DNA from: Dielma sp000508965
Lineage (GTDB): Bacteria; Bacillota_I; Bacilli_A; Erysipelotrichales; Erysipelotrichaceae
Reading direction: 5' to 3'
NCBI GenBank assembly: GCA_000508965.1
Contig: BAHV02000018.1
Span: forward strand, 1 to 64,000
DNA: 64,000 bases
Part shown: positions 32,214-39,550 of the stretch, piece after piece
Layout of the letters: each line of letters begins with the position of its first letter
How positions within the stretch are numbered: the stretch's first letter is position 1
The notes under the pieces: model-generated
Told to the model about the DNA's origin: nothing
The model's database searches: none
Seen by the model: the letters and a program-made list of their open reading frames with translations, nothing else
Program-made: the position numbers and the translations under genes

Positions 32214-33263
32214 GTGAAAAAGGTATTAATAAAACTACTCTCTTTCTGTCTACTGCTTTTGTGGCTGGGGTTTGTCAAGAATGTCATGGGTATACCACTA
32301 TTACCAATTTTTATAATGCTTATTGTTTCGATAACACTTGCTTTAAAAGCAAAAAAAGATCGGAATACTTCAAGACTAAAAAATAACAAATTGCCACTGA
32401 CATCACCTAAAAAGATTAACAATAATGAAAAAACAAATTATCTAGCGAGATTATTATTTGTTCTTAATAAAATTGTTGAAATAAAAATCAATGACTTAGA
32501 ATCAGATATAATTAACTATGATTATGACTTAGATGATCAATTTGATGAATATTATGAACCAGCATTAATAAAAGTTCCAACGACAAGCGATTCTGAACGA
32601 TTATTAAAATCTATTGAGCCAATAAAAATACCAGATGAGATAAAACCAGCATCACGATTAGAATATGAAGCTATGGCAAAAGACGCTGTTCCAAAATTCG
32701 TATATGCTAATGCATACACATCCAGAAAATGTGATTGGTTTCCAAGTAATTATATAGTGATTGATACCGAAACTACTGGTTTAGAACCTAGTTATCAACG
32801 GATAATTGAAATAGGCGCAATTAAATATATAAATCACGAACCTGTTGATAAATTTCATATGTTGATTAACCCTGAAAGAAATTATGATGATTATATAGTG
32901 GATTTAACAGGTATTAAAAAAGAACAGTTAAAATATGCGCCAACAATAAAAGAAACTTTACCAAAATTCTATAGTTTTATTGAAGATTATGTTTTAATAG
33001 CACACAATGCACCTTTTGATATAAAAATATTAGCATGTGAAGCTTATCGAGTTAAAATACCTCTTTTCAGAAATAGAGTAATAGATACCTTAACATTATC
33101 AAAAAGATGCATTCCTAAAGAAAAAATAGCTAATTATAAATTAGAGACAATAAAAGATTACTTAGGATTAGAATATAAATCGCATAGAGCTTTAGATGAC
33201 TGTGAAACATGTTCGGCTATATATCAATTATATTGTTCATCACTTGATAGAAGAATCAAATAA
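32214..33263 (+). CDS. Membrane-anchored DEDDh 3'-5' exonuclease in lysogeny module
   Basis: A 349-residue protein from GTG with GGAGG seven bases upstream. Residues about 1-45 form two close TM helices (LIKLLSFCLLLLWLGF and IPLLPIFIMLIVSITLAL), followed by an acidic linker to about residue 175. The C-terminal domain is a complete DnaQ-like exonuclease: IDTETTG (Exo I), AHNAPFD (Exo II) and HRALDD (Exo III), so D-E-D-H-D are all present. It sits between repressor and integrase, where lysogens keep genes for their own use (superinfection exclusion, defence). Base composition is AT-rich. Related soluble exonucleases occur at this spot; activity on invading DNA is inference. Confidence 0.85.
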   Translation: MKKVLIKLLSFCLLLLWLGFVKNVMGIPLLPIFIMLIVSITLALKAKKDRNTSRLKNNKLPLTSPKKINNNEKTNYLARLLFVLNKIVEIKINDLESDIINYDYDLDDQFDEYYEPALIKVPTTSDSERLLKSIEPIKIPDEIKPASRLEYEAMAKDAVPKFVYANAYTSRKCDWFPSNYIVIDTETTGLEPSYQRIIEIGAIKYINHEPVDKFHMLINPERNYDDYIVDLTGIKKEQLKYAPTIKETLPKFYSFIEDYVLIAHNAPFDIKILACEAYRVKIPLFRNRVIDTLTLSKRCIPKEKIANYKLETIKDYLGLEYKSHRALDDCETCSAIYQLYCSSLDRRIK

Positions 33264-33292
33264 AAAAACACCCCCTGCGCCAACAGGGAGTG
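33262..33292 (-). terminator. Leftward terminator at the lysogeny-module edge
   Basis: On the minus strand CACTCCCTG and CAGGGGGTG pair with one mismatch and seven T follow. No minus-strand gene lies directly upstream inside the phage, so it probably blocks transcription entering from the host side. Confidence 0.75.
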
Positions 33293-33297
33293 AACAA

Positions 33298-33365
33298 GTG
33301 ACACTGGAGGTATCACTTGGGTACAATAAATAACGTTTGACCGACGTGTCTTTTATTGTACCCAA
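33298..33365 (+). promoter_or_regulatory. Integrase promoter region with nested dyads
   Basis: GTGACA (33298-33303), an 18-bp spacer and TACAAT (33322-33327) form a possible promoter. AAGTGA and TCACTT form a dyad over the spacer. TTGGGTACAATAAA (33317-33330) and TTTATTGTACCCAA (33352-33365) are perfect 14-bp inverted repeats; the left arm covers the -10 box. Between the arms lies CGTTTGACCGAC (33334-33345), the reverse complement of a motif at 30270. Binding by an excisionase or repressor could control integrase here. Confidence 0.6.
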
Positions 33366-33406
33366 ATTGTACTACACATTTTCAATTTAGACAAGGAGGG
33401 TTTTAT

Positions 33407-34624
33407 ATGATTCAGGAATGCAAAGTAAAGGAAAGAACCAAGAAAAAAGATGCTGCTGGCAACATCACTTACAAAGAAAAAGAAGTAAAGAAATACCGTT
33501 ATAAATGCTATTACACAACGGCATCAGGTGAACGCAAACAGAAGTGCAGCAAGTATTACCCAAGCCGTCCAAAAGCAAAGGCAGCTGAAGAACATTTCTT
33601 GCTTGACTGTGAAAATAAAATAGGTTTTCAAGGCGTTAAATTCAGTGATCTATATGCTATGTATAAGACTGATACTCAATTCAATGTTGAAGAATCTACG
33701 CAATATACTAGAATAAGTAAAATCGAAAACTTGATACTTCCCTATTTTAAAGATATGTTAATTGATAAGATAACACCTCTAACTGTTAGACAATGGCAAG
33801 CTGATCTACTTAGCAAACGATATGTTGCTCAAAAGGAAGATAAAAAAACAAATAAGAAAGAAATAACAAAACCCTATTCAAAACGCTATTTAACTGAATT
33901 GCATATGTATCTAACTACCATTTTGGAATACGGAATTAAATATTATAATCTCCCTAAAAATGCTGCAAAGATACAAGGCAACTTCAAATTAAAAAGAGTG
34001 CAGGATAGTAAAGAAAAAGAAAATTTTTATACTTATGATGAGTATAATAAATTCATTGCATATGTTCCTGATGATTGGTCTGACGTATTTAACTTTTTGT
34101 ATTACACAGGCTGCCGTGTGGGAGAAGTGTTAGCTATTACATGGAATGACTATACCGGTAATACGGTAATTATAAATAAATCATTAACAGTAAAAACAAA
34201 AGAAGCTAGTTATCTAATCAAATCAGTAAAAACTAAAGCATCAGAAAGAGAAATAGATCTTCCAGACACTCTAGTTGATATTTTGAATAAACGTCTTAAA
34301 TATGAAAAAATGAAAGACACTTTTAATAAATCTTGGTTTATTTTTGGCAGCCTTACTCCATTATCTCATACAACGCTGAGAAGAAAAGCTGATGAAGCTA
34401 TGGCTGCTGCTGGACTTAAACACATCACAATACACGGTTTCCGTCACTCCCATGCTTCATTACTAATCAATGGCGGTATGAATATCAAGCTTATTTCCGA
34501 GCGTCTAGGGCATGCTTGTGTAACAGAGACATTAGATACTTACACCCACATGTTCCCAGAACAGCGTACCATCTGCGTGGCATATTTAAACTCATTGAAT
34601 ACATCTAAAGAAAGCGGAAAATAG
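33407..34624 (+). CDS. int: Tyrosine integrase
   Basis: A 405-residue recombinase from the ATG after AAGGAGGGTTTTAT; the longer frame start at 33356 lacks a ribosome site. N-terminal region about 1-60 is a basic arm-type DNA-binding domain (YRYKCYYTTASGERKQKCSK). A SAM-like core-binding domain follows at about 70-180. The catalytic domain carries GCRVGEVLAI (Arg), HITIHGFRHSHASLL (HxxR), LGHACVTET (His) and the Tyr in DTYTHMF. It integrates the phage at tRNA-Glu, whose 3' end lies 100 bases beyond the stop. Normal length for phage integrases. Confidence 0.96.
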   Translation: MIQECKVKERTKKKDAAGNITYKEKEVKKYRYKCYYTTASGERKQKCSKYYPSRPKAKAAEEHFLLDCENKIGFQGVKFSDLYAMYKTDTQFNVEESTQYTRISKIENLILPYFKDMLIDKITPLTVRQWQADLLSKRYVAQKEDKKTNKKEITKPYSKRYLTELHMYLTTILEYGIKYYNLPKNAAKIQGNFKLKRVQDSKEKENFYTYDEYNKFIAYVPDDWSDVFNFLYYTGCRVGEVLAITWNDYTGNTVIINKSLTVKTKEASYLIKSVKTKASEREIDLPDTLVDILNKRLKYEKMKDTFNKSWFIFGSLTPLSHTTLRRKADEAMAAAGLKHITIHGFRHSHASLLINGGMNIKLISERLGHACVTETLDTYTHMFPEQRTICVAYLNSLNTSKESGK

Positions 34625-34634
34625 CTTTCTTTTT
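34607..34634 (+). terminator. Integrase terminator
   Basis: AAAGAAAGC and GCTTTCTTT pair over 9 bp with further T after it; the stop codon of int lies in the loop side of this hairpin. Confidence 0.75.
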
Positions 34635-34654
34635 AATTCAATTTTGTAAATTTT

Positions 34655-34676
34655 AAGGCATAAATAAGGCATAAAT
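34655..34676 (+). repeat. Two tandem 11-bp repeats next to the attachment site
   Basis: AAGGCATAAAT occurs twice head to tail (34655-34665, 34666-34676) between integrase and tRNA-Glu. An 11-bp period places both on the same DNA face, as expected for arm-type sites bound by the integrase N-terminal domain. Confidence 0.6.
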
Positions 34677-34724
34677 TACTATGACATTAAAAAAACGCCC
34701 ATAAATAGGCGCTTATACATACTA

Positions 34725-34800
34725 TGGTGACTCGTACGGGGTTCGAACCCGTAAATGCTGCCTTGAGAGGGCAGTGTGTTAACCGTTTCACCAACGAGCC
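34725..34800 (-). tRNA. tRNA-Glu (anticodon CTC), phage attachment site
   Basis: A 76-base tRNA including an encoded CCA end. The anticodon arm reads CTGCC, loop CTCTCAA, GGCAG, giving anticodon CTC. The T arm contains GGGTTCGAACCCC. The 3' end faces the integrase. Phages that use tRNA genes recombine in this 3' end and bring a copy that keeps the tRNA whole, so attR is expected to overlap it; the other copy is outside the window. Confidence 0.96.
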
Positions 34801-34808
34801 GTGTTTAT

Positions 34809-34837
34809 ATTGTACTCCTATTAAGCTATGATTTCAA
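34809..34837 (-). promoter_or_regulatory. tRNA-Glu promoter
   Basis: TTGAAA (34837-34832), a 17-bp spacer and TACAAT (34814-34809) lie nine bases before the tRNA start. The -35 overlaps the flank of the ABC operon terminator. Confidence 0.75.
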
Positions 34838-34838
34838 G

Positions 34839-34875
34839 AAAAAAAGCTCAACAATTCAAGAAAATTGCTGAGCTT
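34839..34875 (-). terminator. Terminator of the ABC transporter operon
   Basis: On the minus strand AAGCTCA, one mismatch, CAATT pairs with AATTG, one mismatch, TGAGCTT, followed by five or more T. Confidence 0.88.
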
Positions 34876-34882
34876 AATCATT

Positions 34883-36526
34883 CTACAATATAACGTTCTT
34901 ACCGCCCGATATCTTATTGAACACTAACAATGAAATTACCGTCAGTATTGTCAATACCGTTGATAATGCCGCTGCAACACCATACTGTCCGCGAATTACC
35001 GACGTATAGATAGAAACAGTCAGTGTTTGTGTCTTAACAGAATATAAGATAATTGCCGTTGATAATTCTGAAATCATCGTTACCCATGAAAGAATCGCAC
35101 CGGAGATAATACCGGCCGACATCATAGGCATCGTGATCTTGAAGAAAGTTTTTGCTTTATTGCTGCCTAAGCTTAACGCAGCTTCCTCAATACTCATTGG
35201 AATCTGCTGCAATATTGCAACGGAGGATCGAATCGTATAAGGCAGACGCCTGATAACTAAGGCAATGACCATGATCAGCATACCGCCGGTAATCGGACGC
35301 TTAAATGCCGTGATCAATGCAATACCGATAACCGTACCGGGCACAATGTATGGCACCATGGAAATCGTATCAACGATACCGGTCAGCCAGTTACGGCGGC
35401 GTACTGCAATATAAGCAATCAATACTGCCAATAATACGATAATAATTAAAGCAACGATTGGAATGAACAAGGTATTCCATATCGATCTTCCCAAGGATGA
35501 TGAGAAAATCTGTTTATATTGATCTAATGAGTAACCCGGCTGCTGAACCATGCCTTTATAATTCATAAATGAAGTATAAATGACATAAATCTGCGGCAGA
35601 ACCGCAAATCCTACCACAAAATAAGAGTAGAAGTGCAGCCAGAAGCTCTTGAAACCATGAACTTCTTTTTCTTCGATTGGATGAAGGGAATTCATCGAGA
35701 ATGACTTACGGTTTGAAAGCCAGCGCTGACCAAGGAAGAAAATCGTTGTAATAACAATAGCAATGATTGACAAAGCGCTTGCAAATGCCGAGTCGCCGCC
35801 TACCTCAGAAATAAATTCATTAAACAGCAAGACAGGGAACGTCAGCCAGCCTTCACCAATCAGCATCGGTGTACCGAAATCAGCAAATGCACGCATAAAT
35901 ACCAACAAGGAAGATGCCAGTAATGTCGGCATGATCAATGGAATAATAATTTTGATAAAGCGTTTAAAGCCTGTACAGCCCATATTTTCACTGGCTTCGA
36001 TCAATGAATTATCCACATTGGATAATGCACCTTGAACATAAAGGAAAACCAATGGATAAAGCTGTAAAGTAAATACTAATAAGATTCCGCCGAAACCATA
36101 AATATCAGGTAAGATAATACCTAAAGGCTTCAGCAGATTGGTGATAACGCCGCTGCGTCCCATTAACAGGATCCATGAATAAGCACCGATAAATGGCGCT
36201 GACATGGAAGCGATAATGATCAGCATCTGCATCAATTTTTTACCTTTGATTTTATATTGGGTAAAAATATAAGCTAAGGGTGTACCAACGGCAATCGAAG
36301 TAAACGTTGCCGCAAAGGAAACCACGAAACTATTTTTTAAAGCATTTGTATAATAAGGTCTTGAAAAGAACTTGGCGAAGTGCTCCATCGTTAATCCGGC
36401 AGCCCCGATCACCGCATCCTTAAACATATTCAGCAATGGATAAAGCAGGAAAATTCCATACAGGATCAGAATACCTAAGGTAATTCCGCCCCATAAATCT
36501 AACTTAAATTTGTTATTATTCTTCAT
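34883..36526 (-). CDS. ABC transporter permease, two fused permease domains (AfuB/FbpB type)
   Basis: A 547-residue membrane protein (ATG at 36526; a GTG three codons earlier overlaps the ATPase gene). Two copies of the binding-protein-dependent permease domain give about 12 TM helices. Each has the cytoplasmic EAA loop: IEASENMGCTGFKRFIKI and IEEAALSLGSNKAKTFF. This arrangement is typical of the Fe(III)/AfuB class, which also includes sugar-phosphate, putrescine-like and phosphonate importers. It completes the importer with the ATPase and lipoprotein genes upstream. Substrate not fixed by sequence. Confidence 0.92.
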   Translation of the reverse strand: MKNNNKFKLDLWGGITLGILILYGIFLLYPLLNMFKDAVIGAAGLTMEHFAKFFSRPYYTNALKNSFVVSFAATFTSIAVGTPLAYIFTQYKIKGKKLMQMLIIIASMSAPFIGAYSWILLMGRSGVITNLLKPLGIILPDIYGFGGILLVFTLQLYPLVFLYVQGALSNVDNSLIEASENMGCTGFKRFIKIIIPLIMPTLLASSLLVFMRAFADFGTPMLIGEGWLTFPVLLFNEFISEVGGDSAFASALSIIAIVITTIFFLGQRWLSNRKSFSMNSLHPIEEKEVHGFKSFWLHFYSYFVVGFAVLPQIYVIYTSFMNYKGMVQQPGYSLDQYKQIFSSSLGRSIWNTLFIPIVALIIIVLLAVLIAYIAVRRRNWLTGIVDTISMVPYIVPGTVIGIALITAFKRPITGGMLIMVIALVIRRLPYTIRSSVAILQQIPMSIEEAALSLGSNKAKTFFKITMPMMSAGIISGAILSWVTMISELSTAIILYSVKTQTLTVSIYTSVIRGQYGVAAALSTVLTILTVISLLVFNKISGGKNVIL

Positions 36527-36527
36527 A

Positions 36528-37604
36528 TCAATCACTCAGCAAGAGATTTCTTTCTCCATCGGCTGTAAATACGTTGATTTTTTCCTTATTAACACTTAAA
36601 TACATTTCACTTCCCGGTTCATAATCATCTTCCATTGTACTTTCACGAACGATCTGTGCTTCATCACCCGTTTCAAGCTTAATGAAATATTGAGTATTCA
36701 AGCCAAGATAAACAGAATCATTGACCACAGCTTTAAAGCCGCTGCCCTGCGCTTCGTGAGAAAGCACAAATTCCTCCGGCCGGATCGATACCTGAACCGC
36801 CTGATCAGGCACGTTCTTTAAACGATCCAATTCAATCGTATAACCATTTTGGAAATGAATGACACCTGATTTTAATTCAGCCTGAATCAGATTCGTGCGG
36901 CCGATAAAGGTTGCTACAAAAACATTAGCCGGACGATGATAGATATTCTTAGGCGTACCTACATGCTGAATCACGCCATCTTTCATTACGGCGATGCGGT
37001 CAGAGATAGCCATCGCTTCCTCCTGATCATGAGTTACATATACTGTTGTAATACCTACTTCACGCTGAATATTACGGATAACCACACGCATTTCCAAACG
37101 CAGCTTGGCATCAAGATTACTTAATGGTTCATCCATCAGCAAGACATCAGGTTTAATAACTAATGCGCGAGCCAAAGCAACACGCTGCTGCTGACCGCCG
37201 GATAAACGTTCAGGCATACGATCCTGATACTCCATGATCTGCATAGCATTTAAGAACTTATCCGTTTCTGTCTTTAACGTATCCTTATCAGCCTTACGGT
37301 TCTTCAAACCGAATTCAACATTCTGACGAACGGTTAAATGCGGGAAGATTGCGTAATTTTGGAAAACCATACCAATGTTACGCTTGCTTGGATCCATATC
37401 ATTGATCAGCTTATCATTAAAATAAAAGCTACCGCCCTCAATTGAGTTGAATCCAGCAATCATTCTTAATAACGTTGTTTTACCACACCCTGATGGACCC
37501 AGTAAAGTAAATAGTTCACCATCCTTTATATCTAAAGATAAATCTTTAATAATGGTATTATCACCGTACTTTTTGACGGCATCCTTTATTCTAATTTCAC
37601 TCAT
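36528..37604 (-). CDS. ABC transporter ATP-binding protein (FbpC/PotA type)
   Basis: A 358-residue ATPase. Walker A GPSGCGKTT (about 36-44), Q-loop FQNYAIFPHLTV, signature LSGGQQQR, Walker B VLLMDEP and the switch His in VTHDQEEAM are all intact. The C-terminal 110 residues form a TOBE domain that often senses substrate or regulators. GAGGGT precedes the ATG. It should energise the adjacent fused permease. Confidence 0.95.
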   Translation of the reverse strand: MSEIRIKDAVKKYGDNTIIKDLSLDIKDGELFTLLGPSGCGKTTLLRMIAGFNSIEGGSFYFNDKLINDMDPSKRNIGMVFQNYAIFPHLTVRQNVEFGLKNRKADKDTLKTETDKFLNAMQIMEYQDRMPERLSGGQQQRVALARALVIKPDVLLMDEPLSNLDAKLRLEMRVVIRNIQREVGITTVYVTHDQEEAMAISDRIAVMKDGVIQHVGTPKNIYHRPANVFVATFIGRTNLIQAELKSGVIHFQNGYTIELDRLKNVPDQAVQVSIRPEEFVLSHEAQGSGFKAVVNDSVYLGLNTQYFIKLETGDEAQIVRESTMEDDYEPGSEMYLSVNKEKINVFTADGERNLLLSD

Positions 37605-37619
37605 ACTAAACCCTCTTCT

Positions 37620-38672
37620 TTACTTAGCTACTGAAGTATAAATATCTTTGTATTTTTCAACGATCTCATCCTTATGAGAATTTACATAATCACGGTCTTC
37701 TTCAATACGCACGATTTCATCCATCGGTGTCATGAAGTCAGCAACTTCAACTTCTTTTAATACCGGACGGTTTGTCAATGTAGTACCATAGATATCCTGT
37801 ACTTCTTTGCTAGTAATGAAATCTACAAATAACTGAGCATTTTCCATATTCTTAGCATTCTTGATGATACCCGTTGTAGCCGGCAGATAAACAGAACCTT
37901 CTACCGGATAAACGATCTTAACCGGAGCACCGTCACGAACCAATGTAGCAGACGGATCTTCATAAGTTAAAGCAACAACCATTTCACCGTCAGCGACTGA
38001 TTTATAAACAGCACTTGAACCTGATGAAATCTTACCGTCGATGTTTGTGAATAATTCTTTTACATAATTCCAAGCACCTTCATCTTCATAGCCGCCCATT
38101 GCTAATAACATATTTGTCAGCTGAGCAAATGCTGAAGAAGAGCTTGCCGGATCAGCAGTAGCGATCTTTCCTTTTAATTCAGGATTTAATAAATCTGCAT
38201 AACCTTCAATTTTAATGTCACCGATCAAATCAGTGTTTACCAACAAGCATGATCCATCAAGAACATAGCTTGTCGTATAACCTGTTTTATTTGCATAATC
38301 TTCAATGATCAAGCCTTCATTCTTGGAAGTATAGTTTTCAAATAAATCAGCATTCTGAATGTACTGAGAGTGAGCACCGCCGAACAGAATATCCGCATAT
38401 GGATCATCTGCCTCAGATTGCAGACGCTTAATCAATTCACCGGTACCTGCCTGAATCAATTCAACCTCGATATTGTATTTTTCTTCAAACAGAGGAATTG
38501 TCGCATTGATCAGCCCTTCTGAATTCGGTGAATAAACAACCAGCTTACCGCCGGTTTCGCCGCCTTTATTCCCATCATCGGTTGGTTTGTCAGCCTCTCC
38601 TCCATTTGTTGAACATGCACCTAAAGTGAGTGCCATTAACATACTTGTAAGCAATAGAGTCAATTTTTTCAT
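37620..38672 (-). CDS. ABC transporter substrate-binding lipoprotein (Fe(III)/sugar-phosphate class)
   Basis: A 350-residue lipoprotein: signal peptide ending LTLGAC with Cys20, a Gly/Asp-rich linker, then LVVYSPNSEGLINATIPLFEEKYNIEV, the type I/II hinge start of the AfuA/FbpA group. No obvious iron-binding Tyr pair as in FbpA is visible near the C-terminus. With a YesMN-type sensor system next door, an organic solute such as a sugar phosphate is more likely than iron; that is inference. AAGGAGG lies before the ATG. Confidence 0.9.
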   Translation of the reverse strand: MKKLTLLLTSMLMALTLGACSTNGGEADKPTDDGNKGGETGGKLVVYSPNSEGLINATIPLFEEKYNIEVELIQAGTGELIKRLQSEADDPYADILFGGAHSQYIQNADLFENYTSKNEGLIIEDYANKTGYTTSYVLDGSCLLVNTDLIGDIKIEGYADLLNPELKGKIATADPASSSSAFAQLTNMLLAMGGYEDEGAWNYVKELFTNIDGKISSGSSAVYKSVADGEMVVALTYEDPSATLVRDGAPVKIVYPVEGSVYLPATTGIIKNAKNMENAQLFVDFITSKEVQDIYGTTLTNRPVLKEVEVADFMTPMDEIVRIEEDRDYVNSHKDEIVEKYKDIYTSVAK

Positions 38673-38737
38673 AGTTGCCTACCTCCTTATAGTTTTATTA
38701 TATTGATTATGATACCGCTTTCATATCCTAAAATAAA

Positions 38738-38770
38738 ACAAAAAAGGGTATTTTTCATAACAATACCCTT
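38738..38770 (-). terminator. Terminator of the two-component operon
   Basis: AAGGGTATT and AATACCCTT form a perfect 9-bp stem followed by T-rich sequence on the minus strand. It ends the kinase/regulator transcript just before the importer genes. Confidence 0.85.
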
Positions 38771-38773
38771 TTC

Positions 38774-39550
38774 CTATTTCAATGCCTTGATAAATTCTTT
38801 TGGTGAACACCCAATATATTTCTTGAATACAATGGTGAAATATTTATAATCTTTAAATCCGCAGTCGGTGGCAATATCGTAAATATAACGGCTCTCATCC
38901 TGCATTGCATCGATTGCTTTCTGGATTCTTACCTTATTCAAATAATCATTGAAGGTCGTACCGCAGCCATCCTTAAACCGTTTATTTAATAAAGTTTCTG
39001 AATAATTGAATACCTCACTGAGCTCCTTCATGGTAATCTTATTCATATAGTTTTCCTGAATATACTCAACCATCCGATTTACCAAGGAATCTTTACTGTC
39101 AAGCTGTACCTTAACATCTAAAACCTGAATTGACCGGATCGCTTCCTTGCTTTCTACCTGATGCTGATAATGCTTCCGCATTTCACGCTGCTCGATGGCA
39201 TGCTGGATCGCTTTTTCCATTTCATCCTGTTCAACAGGCTTCAGCAGATATTCACTGACACCATAACGGATTGCTTTCTGTGCATAGCTGAAATCATTAT
39301 AACCCGTCAGAATGATCACACTATAATCATGATCCTCGTAGGTCTGTTCAATCATATCGAGACCGCTGATGATCGGCATATTAATATCCGTAATTACAAT
39401 ATCAGGCTTCAGCTCTTTAATTTTAAGAATACCATCCTCACCATTATCGGCTTCACCGGATATGACACAGCCCTGCTTCTCCCAATCGATACTGAATATG
39501 ATGCCCTTGCGAATCAGATATTCATCTTCACATATCAGTACTTTATACAT
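38774..39550 (-). CDS. Response regulator, AraC-type output (YesN family)
   Basis: A 258-residue regulator. Receiver domain 1-120 with acidic CEDE pocket, phospho-acceptor Asp55 in VITDINMP, Thr and Lys (YLLKPVE). A linker is followed by two AraC HTH units at about 160-258, closing with FTIVFKKYIGCSPKEFIKA. It is coupled to the kinase gene by an eight-base overlap. The adjacent importer is its likely target. Confidence 0.93.
   Translation of the reverse strand: MYKVLICEDEYLIRKGIIFSIDWEKQGCVISGEADNGEDGILKIKELKPDIVITDINMPIISGLDMIEQTYEDHDYSVIILTGYNDFSYAQKAIRYGVSEYLLKPVEQDEMEKAIQHAIEQREMRKHYQHQVESKEAIRSIQVLDVKVQLDSKDSLVNRMVEYIQENYMNKITMKELSEVFNYSETLLNKRFKDGCGTTFNDYLNKVRIQKAIDAMQDESRYIYDIATDCGFKDYKYFTIVFKKYIGCSPKEFIKALK

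Larger units (their letters stand above)
1..34724. mobile_element. Prophage (siphovirus-like), right part; left end outside window
   Basis: A continuous run of phage genes ends at an integrase beside tRNA-Glu. The order integrase, lysogeny genes, switch, early replication, late regulator, terminase, portal, capsid, tail is the usual one for temperate siphoviruses of Firmicutes. All lytic genes lie on the minus strand; the repressor, exonuclease and integrase lie on the plus strand. The tail module runs off the left edge, so tail-tip, holin and endolysin genes are expected beyond it. The partner attachment site is not in the window. Only two small early genes show obvious lesions, so the element could be functional. 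Confidence 0.97.
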
